Below, piece after piece: positions 7,719 through 18,300 of a stretch of DNA of 64,000 nt. Origin of the DNA: Polynucleobacter sp. MG-6-Vaara-E2. Lineage in GTDB: Bacteria; Pseudomonadota; Gammaproteobacteria; Burkholderiales; Burkholderiaceae. Every line of letters starts with the position of its first letter. Positions within the stretch are counted from its first letter, which is position 1. The notes beneath the pieces are model-generated. The model was not told the origin of the DNA and searched no databases. It saw only the letters and a list, made by a program, of their open reading frames with translations. Where the stretch lies: contig NZ_CP061303.1 of NCBI RefSeq assembly GCF_018687695.1, forward strand, positions 1,691,847 through 1,755,846. The letters run 5' to 3'. The translations under genes and the position numbers were made by a program.

Positions 7719-8804
7719 TTACTTCTTAGCAAACTCAGCTCTTTCATTGCGCTTAGCAAGTTCATCATGGGATTCGGTACCCAGCGACCAACCCAATAGG
7801 TGCTGATAGGCAATATCGCTCAAAGCCTGAATCCACTTAGGATTGCTGTTCAAACAAGGAATGTAACGATAGTCCTTGCCGCCATGAGCCAAGAAATCTT
7901 CCCTAGCCTCCATCGCAATCTCTTCCAACGTTTCAAGGCAATCTGCTGGGAATCCTGGGCAAAAAATATCAATGCGCTGACAGCCTTCTTTTGCCAGCTT
8001 TTCTATAGTTGGTGCGGTATAAGGCTTTAACCATTCAGCCTTACCAAAACGGGATTGGAAGGTAACGAGATATTGACCTGGCTCCAAACCTAAGGATTCC
8101 CCAAGCAAACGACCCGTCTTTAAACATTCGCAGTGATATGGATCACCCTTCATGAGATTGCGTTTAGGCAATCCATGAAAAGACATTACAAAGCGGTCGC
8201 CCTTAGCAAAGTCAGGACGACCATCTTTATCCCAACTCATTAATACTTGATCGCGCAATGCTGCGATATAAGCTGGATTATCGTGATAGTGCTTTACCAA
8301 GCGTAACTCAGGTTGATCACGCCAGGTACCGAGTACACGAAATACCTCATCAAAGCTTGAGGCGGTTGTGGTGGCTGAGTATTGAGGATACAGAGGCAAT
8401 AGCAATAAACGTTCCATTCCTTCCGCTTTTAAGCCCTCGAGAACCTCTTGGGTTGAGGGTTTGCCATAGCGCATTGCTAAATCTACCAAAACAGTATGTC
8501 CGGCGTTTGCAAATGCTTCACCAAGCTCTTTTGCCTGCAAGCGTGAGTAGTGCATGAGTGGTGAACCTAATTGAGGCAACCATATCGATGCATATTTTTT
8601 TGCTGAAGCGCTACTTCGAATTGGCAGAATGATGCCATTCAAAATGAACCACCAAATGAAACGCGGAATCTCTACAACGCGTGGATCAGAAAGAAACTCT
8701 TTCAAATATGCTCTTACCGCTTTTGATGTCGGCGCAGAAGGTGTGCCCAAATTTAATAACAGCACCGCAGTTTTGGAAGCGCGTAAGTGTGGGTTTTGAT
8801 TCAA
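7719..8804 (-). CDS. hemH: Ferrochelatase
   Basis: HemH inserts ferrous iron into protoporphyrin IX to complete protoheme synthesis. The 361 residues begin with the family's AVLLLNLGTP (about 14-23) and contain MSFHGLPKRN, with the catalytic histidine, and YLVTFQSRFG. Length and motifs fit proteobacterial HemH. The start codon is TTG; no in-frame ATG lies between it and hrcA. It follows hrcA by 43 bases and precedes the grpE promoter, so it is probably co-transcribed with hrcA. Confidence 0.94.
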   Translation of the reverse strand: MNQNPHLRASKTAVLLLNLGTPSAPTSKAVRAYLKEFLSDPRVVEIPRFIWWFILNGIILPIRSSASAKKYASIWLPQLGSPLMHYSRLQAKELGEAFANAGHTVLVDLAMRYGKPSTQEVLEGLKAEGMERLLLLPLYPQYSATTTASSFDEVFRVLGTWRDQPELRLVKHYHDNPAYIAALRDQVLMSWDKDGRPDFAKGDRFVMSFHGLPKRNLMKGDPYHCECLKTGRLLGESLGLEPGQYLVTFQSRFGKAEWLKPYTAPTIEKLAKEGCQRIDIFCPGFPADCLETLEEIAMEAREDFLAHGGKDYRYIPCLNSNPKWIQALSDIAYQHLLGWSLGTESHDELAKRNERAEFAKK

Positions 8805-8847
8805 AGTTATTGTCTCTAGTAAATGTAATTTTAGATTTCTAAATCTC

Positions 8848-9858
8848 TCAGGAGCTCAACGCACCTGACAATAATTTAGAGGTGATGTCGACAATCGGTA
8901 TTACTCGGTCATAAGCCATACGGGTTGGACCGATAACTCCCAACGTTCCAACAATTTGCCCATCAACGCTATATGGGGCGCTGATTACGGCTAGGTCTTC
9001 ATAAGGCAAGAGATCACTCTCACCGCCAATAAATATCTGGATACCATCAGCATGGCTAGATACATCAAGTAACTGCATTAAGACCGATTTTTGCTCCAAC
9101 ATATCAAACATCTTGCGCAACTTATCAAGGTTAGAACTTAAATCACCAACGTTGAGCAAGCGACGCTCGCCAGATAACACCATGTCACCACGACTCATGT
9201 CGTAATCAGCAACACCGCTTTGCAATGCCAAGGCCATTAAGCCAGAAATATCGGCACGCAAATTGTCTAAATCTGACTTGAGGTGTAAGCGCACCTGCTC
9301 AAAACTTTTTCCTGCAAATTGCGCATTGATGTAATTGCCCGCTTCGATCAGCTGACTTGGTGTGTAGTCTTGATTTGTTGGCAGGATACGATTTTGCACA
9401 TCTCCTTCTGGGGTCACCATAATCAGCAAAATCTTGCCCTCACCCAAGCGAAGAAATTCAATATGCTTAAAAACTTGGGCACGCTTTGGGGTCATCACCA
9501 CGCCAGCAAAGTGGGTGAGATTGGACAAAATTTGGGCCGCTGAGTTCAGCACTCTTTGCGGTGAGTCTGGCAAAAGCCCTTTTTCAACCTCCCGAGCAGC
9601 AATTTCCTCCAAGGGGCGCACTGTCACCATCGTGTCGACAAAGAGGCGATAGCCCCTAGGAGTTGGGACACGGCCTGCAGAGGTATGTGGGCTGGTCACC
9701 AGACCCATGTCCTCTAGGTCAGCCATCACATTCCTAATAGTGGCCGCAGAGAGGTCCAAACCCGAGAATCTCGATAGGGTACGCGAGCCAATAGGCTGGC
9801 CCTCCTCGATATAGCGCTCGATGAGGGTTTTTAGTAAGGCGCGGGAACGATCGTCCAT
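8848..9858 (-). CDS. hrcA: Heat-inducible transcription repressor HrcA
   Basis: HrcA represses class I heat-shock genes by binding CIRCE operators and is itself folded by GroEL. The 336-residue protein has an N-terminal winged helix (about 1-75, with IGSRTLSRFSGLDLSAATIRN as recognition region), then a GAF-like dimer domain and IGVIGPTRMAYDRVIPIVD near the end, a conserved tail. A CIRCE element is present in this window upstream of groES but I found none before hrcA, grpE or dnaK, so its visible target here is groESL. It is divergent from nadK with a 37-base gap. Confidence 0.95.
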   Translation of the reverse strand: MDDRSRALLKTLIERYIEEGQPIGSRTLSRFSGLDLSAATIRNVMADLEDMGLVTSPHTSAGRVPTPRGYRLFVDTMVTVRPLEEIAAREVEKGLLPDSPQRVLNSAAQILSNLTHFAGVVMTPKRAQVFKHIEFLRLGEGKILLIMVTPEGDVQNRILPTNQDYTPSQLIEAGNYINAQFAGKSFEQVRLHLKSDLDNLRADISGLMALALQSGVADYDMSRGDMVLSGERRLLNVGDLSSNLDKLRKMFDMLEQKSVLMQLLDVSSHADGIQIFIGGESDLLPYEDLAVISAPYSVDGQIVGTLGVIGPTRMAYDRVIPIVDITSKLLSGALSS

Positions 9859-9895
9859 GGTGGAAGGGATTTTATGCCTATGGTTTAATCGTTAT

Positions 9896-10801
9896 ATGTT
9901 AAGCCCATCCCCAAATTCCTCCAAGAAGGCCTTTAGCCGGGTGGCGCTTGTCGGTAAATTTCATGCGGATGGCATTGAAGGGCACCTCAAAGACCTGGCT
10001 AAGCTGGTCACAGGGCTAGGTTGTGAAGTATTTATTGAAGCAGAAACAGCCGTTCACCTCGGTTTAAGTGGCTACCCCACAAAAACCCCTCAGGACTTCG
10101 CTGGAGCGATTGACCTAGTAGTCGTTTTAGGCGGTGATGGCACGATGCTAGGAATTGCTCGCCAATTGGCAGGCAGCCATGTCCCGCTAGTGGGAATTAA
10201 TATGGGGCGTCTTGGCTATATGACGGATATTCCCTTTCAATCCGTTCAAGACACCTTACCCAAAATCATTGCAGGCGAATATGAAGCGGATACAAGAACC
10301 TTACTTGATGCCGTAGTGCTGCGTGATAACAAAGAAATTAATCGCGCCCTAGCGCTCAATGATGTCGTCGTCAATCGCTCTGGAATTTCTGGAATGGTTG
10401 AGCTCGCTGTTCGCGTCAATGGCTCCTTTATGTATAACCAGCGCTCCGATGGTTTGATTGTCTCTACACCAACCGGCTCAACTGCCTATGCCTTATCAGC
10501 TGGTGGCCCCATCCTGCATCCACATGTTGCAGGAATCTTATTGGCTCCGATTGCTCCCCACTCGCTATCAAATAGACCTATTGTTTTGCCCCAAGATAGC
10601 GTGACCGTGATTGAGGTAGTTGATGGCCGCGAAGTAATCGTCAACTTTGACATGCAATCACAAACCAATTTACAGAGCGGTGACAAAATTGAAGTACGCC
10701 AATCTGATAAAACAATCGCCCTATTACATCCTAGCAATCACAGCGACTACAAAACTTTGCGTGAAAAATTGCATTGGAATGAATACCCATCGACTTTTTG
10801 A
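9896..10801 (+). CDS. nadK: NAD kinase
   Basis: NadK phosphorylates NAD to NADP with ATP. The 301-residue protein carries the GGDGTMLG motif (79-86) and the Gly-rich NGERRDGLIVSTPTGSTAYA-like segment, here SDGLIVSTPTGSTAYALSAG. The frame is open further upstream to 9821, but that would overlap hrcA by 38 bases and add unconserved residues. The ATG at 9896 gives the normal N-terminus. It has no Shine-Dalgarno, and a TTTAAT box sits 6 bases before the start, so a leaderless transcript is possible. Confidence 0.94.
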   Translation: MLSPSPNSSKKAFSRVALVGKFHADGIEGHLKDLAKLVTGLGCEVFIEAETAVHLGLSGYPTKTPQDFAGAIDLVVVLGGDGTMLGIARQLAGSHVPLVGINMGRLGYMTDIPFQSVQDTLPKIIAGEYEADTRTLLDAVVLRDNKEINRALALNDVVVNRSGISGMVELAVRVNGSFMYNQRSDGLIVSTPTGSTAYALSAGGPILHPHVAGILLAPIAPHSLSNRPIVLPQDSVTVIEVVDGREVIVNFDMQSQTNLQSGDKIEVRQSDKTIALLHPSNHSDYKTLREKLHWNEYPSTF

Positions 10802-10827
10802 TGTCGAGTTTCTTGCTACGCTAATAC

Positions 10828-12498
10828 ATGCTTCAAACCATCTCCCTTCGTGACTTTGTCATTGTTGATCAGCTTGAACTCGACTTTGCAAGTGGCTTTA
10901 CAGTCCTCACTGGCGAAACAGGTGCAGGCAAATCTATTCTGCTTGACGCCTTAAGCCTAGTGCTTGGTGAGCGCGCGGACAGTAGTCAAATTCGAGAAGG
11001 GTGTCATCGCGCTGAGATCTCAGCTCTGTTTCGTATTGATTCAGAACTTATTCAATCATTTAACAAATGGCTAGATGAGCAAGGCTTTCCAGTAGAAGAT
11101 GAAGGTCAAAGCCTTCTACTGAAAAGAACTGTTGAAAATAATGGTCGCAGTCGTGCCTTTATTAATGGCAGTGTAGCCACCTTAGCGCAGCTTCGAGAAG
11201 CGGGTGATCAGTTAGTGGATATTCACGGTCAACATGCGCACCAACTCCTTCTGAAGGGTGGTGCACAACGCGAACTTTTAGATCGCCACGCTGGATTACT
11301 TCCACTAGCATCCGAAGTTGCGCAAGCCTTTAAAACTCTGAACGATTCCCGTCGCCGCTTGGAGCAAGCTGAAAATGCTGGCCAAGATATTGAACGCGAA
11401 CGTGAACGACTCGAATGGCAACTTGAGGAGCTTACCGAACTTTCTCCACAAGAAGGTGAGTGGGCCAATATCCAAAGTGAGCATGCTAGATTAGCTAACG
11501 GCGCTAAGTTAATTGGGGGCTGCCAAGAAGCTATTGAAGTTTTGAGTGACGCAGATAATTCTCTTGAGTCTTCCTTATCTAAAGTCTGCGGCAATATCGG
11601 CGCTCTCGCTGAACATGATCCTGCTTTGAGCAGTATTAGCGAATCATTACAAAGCGCTCAAATTCAACTAGATGAAGCGATTCATGGACTCAATCGCTAT
11701 CTGCAAAAACTCGATTTAGATCCTGCACGCCTTGAGCAAGTTGAAGAACGAATGCAAGCCTTACATGGCGCCTCTAGAAAATATCGTACTGAGGTAGATG
11801 AGCTCCCCAAACTCCTCCTAGAGACAACGGAACGCTTAGAAGCATTAACTGCTTCACAAAATATTGACGCCCTTCGCGAAAAAGTAATGCAGGAAGAAGC
11901 AAGTTATCTTAAATTCGCCAAGCAACTCTCACAAAAACGCAGTAAGGCCGCTGCAGAGCTTGGCCAGTTGGTGACAGATGCAATGCAAGATTTATCAATG
12001 GCGGGTGGACGCTTAGAAATTACACTCTCACCATTGCAAGAGGGCGGTTCTCATGGTCTTGAGCAAATTGAGTTTTTAGTGGCAGGTCATGCTGGTAGCA
12101 CCCCTCGATCTTTAGCCAAGGTAGCTTCTGGTGGTGAGCTCGCGCGTATTAGTTTGGCTATCAGCGTAATTACTAGCAAGGCTTCGTTTACCCCAACATT
12201 AATTTTTGATGAAGTCGATGCCGGTATAGGCGGCGCTGTTGCTGAAACTGTTGGAAAACTATTACATCAGTTAGGACAATCGCACCAAATCTTGTGCGTC
12301 ACCCATCTTCCTCAGGTGGCAGCACAGGGTAACCATCACCTCAAAGTAAGCAAGTCCCAAAATGGCGATAAAACTGTGTCACAAGTTCAGCCCTTAGGTA
12401 GATCAGAGCGGGTTGAAGAAGTTGCCAGAATGTTAGGTGGCGCAACGATTACCGATACCACTCGTCGCCATGCACGCGAACTTCTAGAGCAACAATAA
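10828..12498 (+). CDS. recN: DNA repair protein RecN
   Basis: An SMC-like ATPase for double-strand break repair. The 556-residue protein has Walker A GETGAGKS at 29-36, a central coiled coil with QLVDIHGQHAHQ before it, the ABC signature region ASGGELARISLAI and Walker B LIFDEVDAGIGG near 457-468. The length matches the family. It starts 26 bases after nadK, a gene pair seen together in many proteobacteria. It converges on glnE with a 6-base gap. Confidence 0.96.
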   Translation: MLQTISLRDFVIVDQLELDFASGFTVLTGETGAGKSILLDALSLVLGERADSSQIREGCHRAEISALFRIDSELIQSFNKWLDEQGFPVEDEGQSLLLKRTVENNGRSRAFINGSVATLAQLREAGDQLVDIHGQHAHQLLLKGGAQRELLDRHAGLLPLASEVAQAFKTLNDSRRRLEQAENAGQDIERERERLEWQLEELTELSPQEGEWANIQSEHARLANGAKLIGGCQEAIEVLSDADNSLESSLSKVCGNIGALAEHDPALSSISESLQSAQIQLDEAIHGLNRYLQKLDLDPARLEQVEERMQALHGASRKYRTEVDELPKLLLETTERLEALTASQNIDALREKVMQEEASYLKFAKQLSQKRSKAAAELGQLVTDAMQDLSMAGGRLEITLSPLQEGGSHGLEQIEFLVAGHAGSTPRSLAKVASGGELARISLAISVITSKASFTPTLIFDEVDAGIGGAVAETVGKLLHQLGQSHQILCVTHLPQVAAQGNHHLKVSKSQNGDKTVSQVQPLGRSERVEEVARMLGGATITDTTRRHARELLEQQ

Positions 12499-12504
12499 AT
12501 CGCT

Positions 12505-15309
12505 TTAAGCGCTTGAGGGCGCTTTAAAGATTTCTTGCCAAAGTGCTAACACGCAATCTCTAGCTGCAACTAACTCGGGCTCAGCTACCAACTGAATACG
12601 AGTCTTTTCTGCGCCATCCAATCGTAAGCGATGTTGACGTGCTCTTAACAAACGATATGCATCTCCGACTTGCTGAGCGGCATTGACTGAAATTAAACCC
12701 ATTTCACCCGCGATTCTTAAAAGCGCAATATTGCCTAAGTTACCTATCAAGCTTGGACATTGATATGAATAAGCCAGCACTAAAAATTGAACTATAAATT
12801 CAATATCCACCATACCGCCAGCATCATGCTTGAGATCAAAATCCCCACTAGCATTTGGATGTCCTTCATGCACCTTATGACGCATATTTAAAATCTCTGA
12901 GCGCAACTCATCAATGTTGCGTTTTTGACTTAAGACTTCAGAACGCACTGCATCAAACTCAATGCCTACCAAGGGATTGCCCGCAGCAAAGCGGGCTCGA
13001 GTTAAAGCCTGATGCTCCCAAACCCATGCAGCGTTATCGCCTTCACGCTTTTGATATTTTTTAAATGCTTCAACATTGGTTACCAAAAAACCTGCCGATC
13101 CATTCGGACGTAAACGAGTATCAATTTCAAACAAACTACCCGTAGCGGTATAGGTCGTTAACCAATGAATCATGCGTTTAGCCAAAAGGGCATAAATTTC
13201 TTGTGCGGCGTAATCACCCTCTGATGACTGGTATAAAAATACTAAATCTAAATCTGAGGCGTAACCAAGCTCCTTACCGCCCAACTTGCCATACGCAATT
13301 ACCGCAAATAGAGGAGGATCATCTAGTGCTAAATCAAACTTCTTAGCAACGGCAGGCCAAACCCGCTCAAAAGTAGCTTGCAATATCAAATCCGCTAATG
13401 CAGATAAATGATCGCTTACTTTCTCTACGGGTAGAGCATGCTCTACCCCAATACCCAAATCCGCCAACAGAGTAATGAATGTTTCTGTGTGATGGGTAAC
13501 ACGCAAAATATTCATTGCCTGTTCTGAACCATCGCCATCCGCCATCACATCATCAAGGCGCATATTTAAATTCGCCTTAACTTCTTGCCAATAGTCTTCG
13601 GGGTGCTCAATCAGAGCCCTCTCAGTTCGAGAGTTAAGTAAGTAATCCAGAAGATGCGGATGCGAAGTAAGGTATTGAGCGCCCCATTGAGATGCTTTCA
13701 ATAACGCCAATACATTGACTAAAGCCTTTGGATATTCTGCCAATATAGATAAATAGGCGCTGCGCCTTGCAATTGCCTCAAGTAAATCAAAGAAGCGCAA
13801 TAGTGTTTGATCTTGACTAAGTGCGCTTTGATTATCAGGGCTCAATAATTCTGTAGCGCTGCGCATCAAACTATCGAAGATTAAATGGCTTTTTTCTGGC
13901 AACAGTTTGGCTTTAGGACCCGCAAGCCATGCCTGCCAGCGAGCCAAGGTTTGAGGAAATAGACTCCCGTCTGGCTCCCAGCTTCTATCTGAGGGAGCAA
14001 TATTAAGACGAGCCCCATCATTCAATGAGAAAGCTTTTTCAAAGAAAATCGCTACGTTATTTTGATGGCGCTCCAATCCCGCTAAGAAACTCTTCTCATT
14101 TTCGAAGCCCATACTGATTGCTAAGCGAGCGCGCGAGTCCTGATCATCGGGCAGATAGTGTGTCTGCTGATCATCCCAAACCTGTATGCGATGCTCAAGC
14201 TTCCTTAAAAAAATATAAGCAGCTTGTAATTCATCAATCTCTTGAGCTAACAAAAGGCCATACTGTTTAATGAGGTCAAGCACCTTTAAAGTTGGACGAG
14301 CCCTAAACCGAGGGTCAGTACCCCCACGCATCAGTTGAAACATTTGTGCCAAAAACTCTATTTCCCGAATCCCCCCGCGCCCCAACTTGATGTCATGAGA
14401 TCGGCCTTGATGGCCGGCAGAACGTTTCTCGGCTTCTTGCTGAATTTGGGCGTGTAAATCTCGAATGGCTCCTATGACGCCATAATCCAAATGCCTGCGA
14501 TACACAAACGGACGAATGAGTTGCTCCAAAGCCCTTTCGCAATGTTGATAGTCTTGCGAATCTGGCAAAGGTGCAACTAATCTGCCTTTAATCCACGCAT
14601 AGCGCTCCCACTCTCGACCTTGAACTAGCAAATACTCTTCTAGCATATCGAGACTACACACCAAGGGACCCGAGTCTCCATTAGGTCGCAAGCGCATATC
14701 TACACGAAATACAAATCCATTTGCCTCATGCTCTGACAAAAGCTTTATGAGACGCTTGCCCATACGGGCGAACCACTCATGATTGGATAAACTCTTGGGA
14801 CCTCCTTGAGTATCACCCTCATGCTCGTACAAGAAAATCAAATCGATATCAGAGGATAAGTTCAGCTCGTAGCCACCGAGCTTACCCATACCAACGACCA
14901 TGAGCGGCATCTCTGAATGAGTTGACTGACTCCATGGCAGCCCAAAGTACTCCTGCAAGTCTCTGCGAATAAATGCAATGCAATCAGAAACTGCTAATTG
15001 GGCAAAATGGCTCAGGCTATGGGTAACCTCGTCTAGAGCCGCCATACCATTGAGGTCGCGATAAGCCAGCCATAACATCAGTTTTTGACGAGCCAGGCGC
15101 AAATCAGCCATAAATTGCGCTTCATCATGCGTCGCAGTTAAACCATCAATCTTGCAAGTCTTAAGAAGATCCTGAATACCCTGCAGATCAATTTTTTGAT
15201 GCCCATGAGCCCTCAGCCACTCATGCCACTCAGGTTTAGCATGGAGCCAACGCCGAGCGTAATTAGAGTGTCGCTCTAAAAACTCAATTTGACTTGAAAA
15301 ATCATCCAT
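12505..15309 (-). CDS. glnE: Bifunctional glutamine synthetase adenylyltransferase/deadenylase
   Basis: GlnE adds or removes AMP on glutamine synthetase in response to PII and glutamine. The 934-residue protein shows both catalytic halves: GMGKLGGYELNLSSDIDLIF at about 140-159 (deadenylase) and YGKLGGKELGYASDLDLVF at about 660-680 (adenylylase). Each half carries the GxxDxD nucleotidyltransferase core, and helical domains lie between. The full length is intact. It is transcribed alone, convergent with recN and divergent from the yhdP-like gene. Confidence 0.96.
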   Translation of the reverse strand: MDDFSSQIEFLERHSNYARRWLHAKPEWHEWLRAHGHQKIDLQGIQDLLKTCKIDGLTATHDEAQFMADLRLARQKLMLWLAYRDLNGMAALDEVTHSLSHFAQLAVSDCIAFIRRDLQEYFGLPWSQSTHSEMPLMVVGMGKLGGYELNLSSDIDLIFLYEHEGDTQGGPKSLSNHEWFARMGKRLIKLLSEHEANGFVFRVDMRLRPNGDSGPLVCSLDMLEEYLLVQGREWERYAWIKGRLVAPLPDSQDYQHCERALEQLIRPFVYRRHLDYGVIGAIRDLHAQIQQEAEKRSAGHQGRSHDIKLGRGGIREIEFLAQMFQLMRGGTDPRFRARPTLKVLDLIKQYGLLLAQEIDELQAAYIFLRKLEHRIQVWDDQQTHYLPDDQDSRARLAISMGFENEKSFLAGLERHQNNVAIFFEKAFSLNDGARLNIAPSDRSWEPDGSLFPQTLARWQAWLAGPKAKLLPEKSHLIFDSLMRSATELLSPDNQSALSQDQTLLRFFDLLEAIARRSAYLSILAEYPKALVNVLALLKASQWGAQYLTSHPHLLDYLLNSRTERALIEHPEDYWQEVKANLNMRLDDVMADGDGSEQAMNILRVTHHTETFITLLADLGIGVEHALPVEKVSDHLSALADLILQATFERVWPAVAKKFDLALDDPPLFAVIAYGKLGGKELGYASDLDLVFLYQSSEGDYAAQEIYALLAKRMIHWLTTYTATGSLFEIDTRLRPNGSAGFLVTNVEAFKKYQKREGDNAAWVWEHQALTRARFAAGNPLVGIEFDAVRSEVLSQKRNIDELRSEILNMRHKVHEGHPNASGDFDLKHDAGGMVDIEFIVQFLVLAYSYQCPSLIGNLGNIALLRIAGEMGLISVNAAQQVGDAYRLLRARQHRLRLDGAEKTRIQLVAEPELVAARDCVLALWQEIFKAPSSA

Positions 15310-15350
15310 TCCCCCATCTTAATGCCGACTCAAAGTCTAGCTACAGAAGC

Positions 15351-15380
15351 TTGGCGGTCATGTAGTGCCTGACGGATAAT
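15351..15380 (+). promoter_or_regulatory. Probable promoter of the yhdP-like operon
   Basis: TTGGCG (15351-15356), 18 bases, GATAAT (15375-15380). The -10 box ends 7 bases before the ATG at 15388, so transcription would start at or next to the start codon. Assigned by eye. Confidence 0.4.
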
Positions 15381-15387
15381 AGAGGCC

Positions 15388-18300
15388 ATGCTGCAAAAAA
15401 TCATTCCGCCACAGCTCAAGAGTATGTTGACAAAACGTCCTCCAGTTTTTGGTACTGGCTGGCGCAAACGCCTGCTGATTTTGACTGGCATTACTGTGGC
15501 ACTTTTTTTATTGGTTCATTTCGGCGTTCGCTACATTCTTTGGCCTCAAATTGAAAAATCTAAAGCTTCTGTTGAAAAACTGATCAGTGTCCGCGCTGGC
15601 GTCAATGTATCAATAGAAGATCTCAGAGTTTCTTGGACGGGAATCAGGCCAGCCTTTGAAATGGATGGATTACGCTTTAGCAACTCCGATCAAACCCAAT
15701 CACTATTGAAGATTAAAAAGATTTATGGCGAACTGAGCTGGAAATCTTTTTATCACTTAGCGCCATATTTTCATGACATTCATTTAGAAGACGCAGAAAT
15801 TTTTGCCCAGAGAAATTCCAAGGGAGTAATTACGATCGCTGGAATGGCAATTGACAGCAGTAGTAGCGACTACTCAGCTGAGAACTGGTTGTTCACTCAA
15901 GACATGATTGATGTAAATCGGGTCAAGCTTTACTGGGATGATCAACTCAATAAAAAAGCGTCCAACTCACTTGAAATACTAAATCTATCACTTATTAATG
16001 GCATCCGTAGCCATCAAGGCTATGTCACTACGACCACACCCTGGACTAAAGGCGTTACTAAAGTTGAAGTAGACTTTGCGCATCGCCTTGGCGGTCAAGC
16101 TGGTAACTGGCGTGACTGGATTGGCAAGATCAACTGGAACTTAACGGATTTAGACTTAAGACAAGTTGCTAAAGACTTCAATTTTGGTATCAACGCTCTA
16201 GAAGGAAAACTCAGCTCCAAAGGAAACTTAAAAATTGATAACGCCAAGCCTGATGGTGGTGAATTCTTTGTGGCAGTTGATGACCTTGTAGTTCAGTTAT
16301 CAAAAAGCGAGGATGCTATTGCCCTAGGAAGGCTAGAGGCTAACCTTCTACAAGCAACTGATGATGGCTTAATTGCAATATCCACCACAACATTTGCTTG
16401 GCGCGATATGGATAGCCCTAAATCTACGCCATTGGAAAAACTGAGTCCAATGACTTTTCGTTGGCGCCCTCCTGGTGATGACGGTGAAATTAAAGAATTT
16501 GGATTTTCATCACCAAAAATTTCGGTTGATGATATCGCCCTATTTGCACTGAACTTACCGCTCTCTACAAAAGTACACAATTGGATTAAAAATTCTCAAG
16601 CAGAAGGGGATTTAGAGGATGTTGATATTCACTGGTCCGAAAGCAAGTCTCCCTTGTCAGCACTCAATATTCCTGGAGGCTGGTTTAAGTCGAACAAGCT
16701 GGACTTCACTGTTAGCGCTAGGCTGATCAACTTGAGTTTCACTGGAATGAATAAGTCCATTCCTTCCGTCTCTAATCTATCTGGCTACATCACCACTAGT
16801 CAAAAGGAAGGTAGCTTTTCTTTGAACTCCAGTGATCTTGGCCTAGAGATTCATGACTTACTAGAAGATCCCAAAATTCAACTTGATCGGGCAAACGGAC
16901 AAATCACTTGGGTAAAACAAAGAGGGCACTGGGTCATCAATACCAAGCAACTAGCATTGAGTAACCCTGAAATTACTAGCAAACTCAGTCTCAATTACAT
17001 CATTGGGAACGCCAAAGAATCTGACTTTATGGCTTTAGACATGGACTTTCAAAAAGCCAATCTCAAAACTGCCTATCGTTATCTCCCCGTAGGAATGGGC
17101 AAAGATGCCAGAGTGTACTTAAGCAAAGCATTTGACTCAGGAGTCATTCAGAATGGCAGCTTACATATCAAAGGCGACCCCAACCAAGTCCCTTTCCCCG
17201 ATAAACAGCAAGGCGAGTTCAGCTTAAACCTGCCCATATCTGGTGCAGCTTTTAGCCCTGTTCCAACCCTACCAAGTAATCAAGGAACCTGGTCAACCTT
17301 CACCAATGTCAATGGCAATATTAGGATGACTAATGCCAAGCTTACGGTGGATATTAATAAAGCGAATTACAAACAAATCGCCTTAAATACTTTTCATGCT
17401 GATATTCTGAATGTCAGCGCAAAACAGTTAATACTCTCCGTTAATGGCAAGGCAAGTGGCGAGGCATCACAAATGCTCGAGTATTTTTATGCATCTCCCG
17501 CTGGTAAGAAAGAAGGTAAGCTTGCAGAGAATCTTCGCATTAGCGGCCCGCTCAATCTAGATCTTGGGCTTAAAGTTCCTTTAACCGGCTCTGCAGATAC
17601 GAGTGTTGATCTGAAAATAGCTCTACCCGGTAATCGAGCAGAGTGGGCAGGCATTCCACCCTTTGAAAATCTCAAAGGAAATATTCGTATCACTGAATCT
17701 AATCCTGAATTTGAAGATGTTTCTGCTAATTTTCTAGGTGGCACTATTAATGTAGTCAGCACCGACGACAATAGTAATAAGCAAAACTTCAAAATTACCG
17801 GTGACATGCAAGCTAATTTTGTTAAAGACTATTTTGCCAATACCTCGCGCCCAGAACTTCGCCCCATACTCAATGCGATGAATGGCTCTATCAAGTATGA
17901 CGGCAATATTAGCTTTGGTAAGCTTGGCAGTGACTCTAATATTCGCTTTGATCTTAAAAATTGGTCTCTTAATGCGCCCGTCCCTGCAAAAAAAAACGCT
18001 GGCTCTCCATTAATGGGTGATCTCAATATTAAAACCTTTAATGGAGATAGGAACAATCCTAATCGCATCAGTTGGTCTGGAGAAGTTGGAGATCTATATT
18101 CAATACAAGGGGTGTTAGGCCGGGACTATGAAGTTCGCCAAGGTCTGGGTGTAGGAACTTCACCCAACATACCGCAACAAGGTTTTCAAGTGAACCTGGT
18201 GAGCAATGAACTCAATCTTGACGCTTGGCAAGAATTTTTAGGCACTAATAAATCTGCCCAAGTACAAGAAAGCGAAATCAATACAAGCAACGTTCAGGTC

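Noticed and set aside
9821..9895. Upstream extension of nadK and overlap with hrcA
   Set aside because: The extra 25 residues have no NadK conservation and overlap the start of hrcA; ATG 9896 gives the usual N-terminus.
12503..12529. CTTTAAGCGC / GCGCTTTAAAG hairpin between recN and glnE as a terminator
   Set aside because: The stem is imperfect (one bulged T) and lacks a T-run in either direction, so it was not listed.
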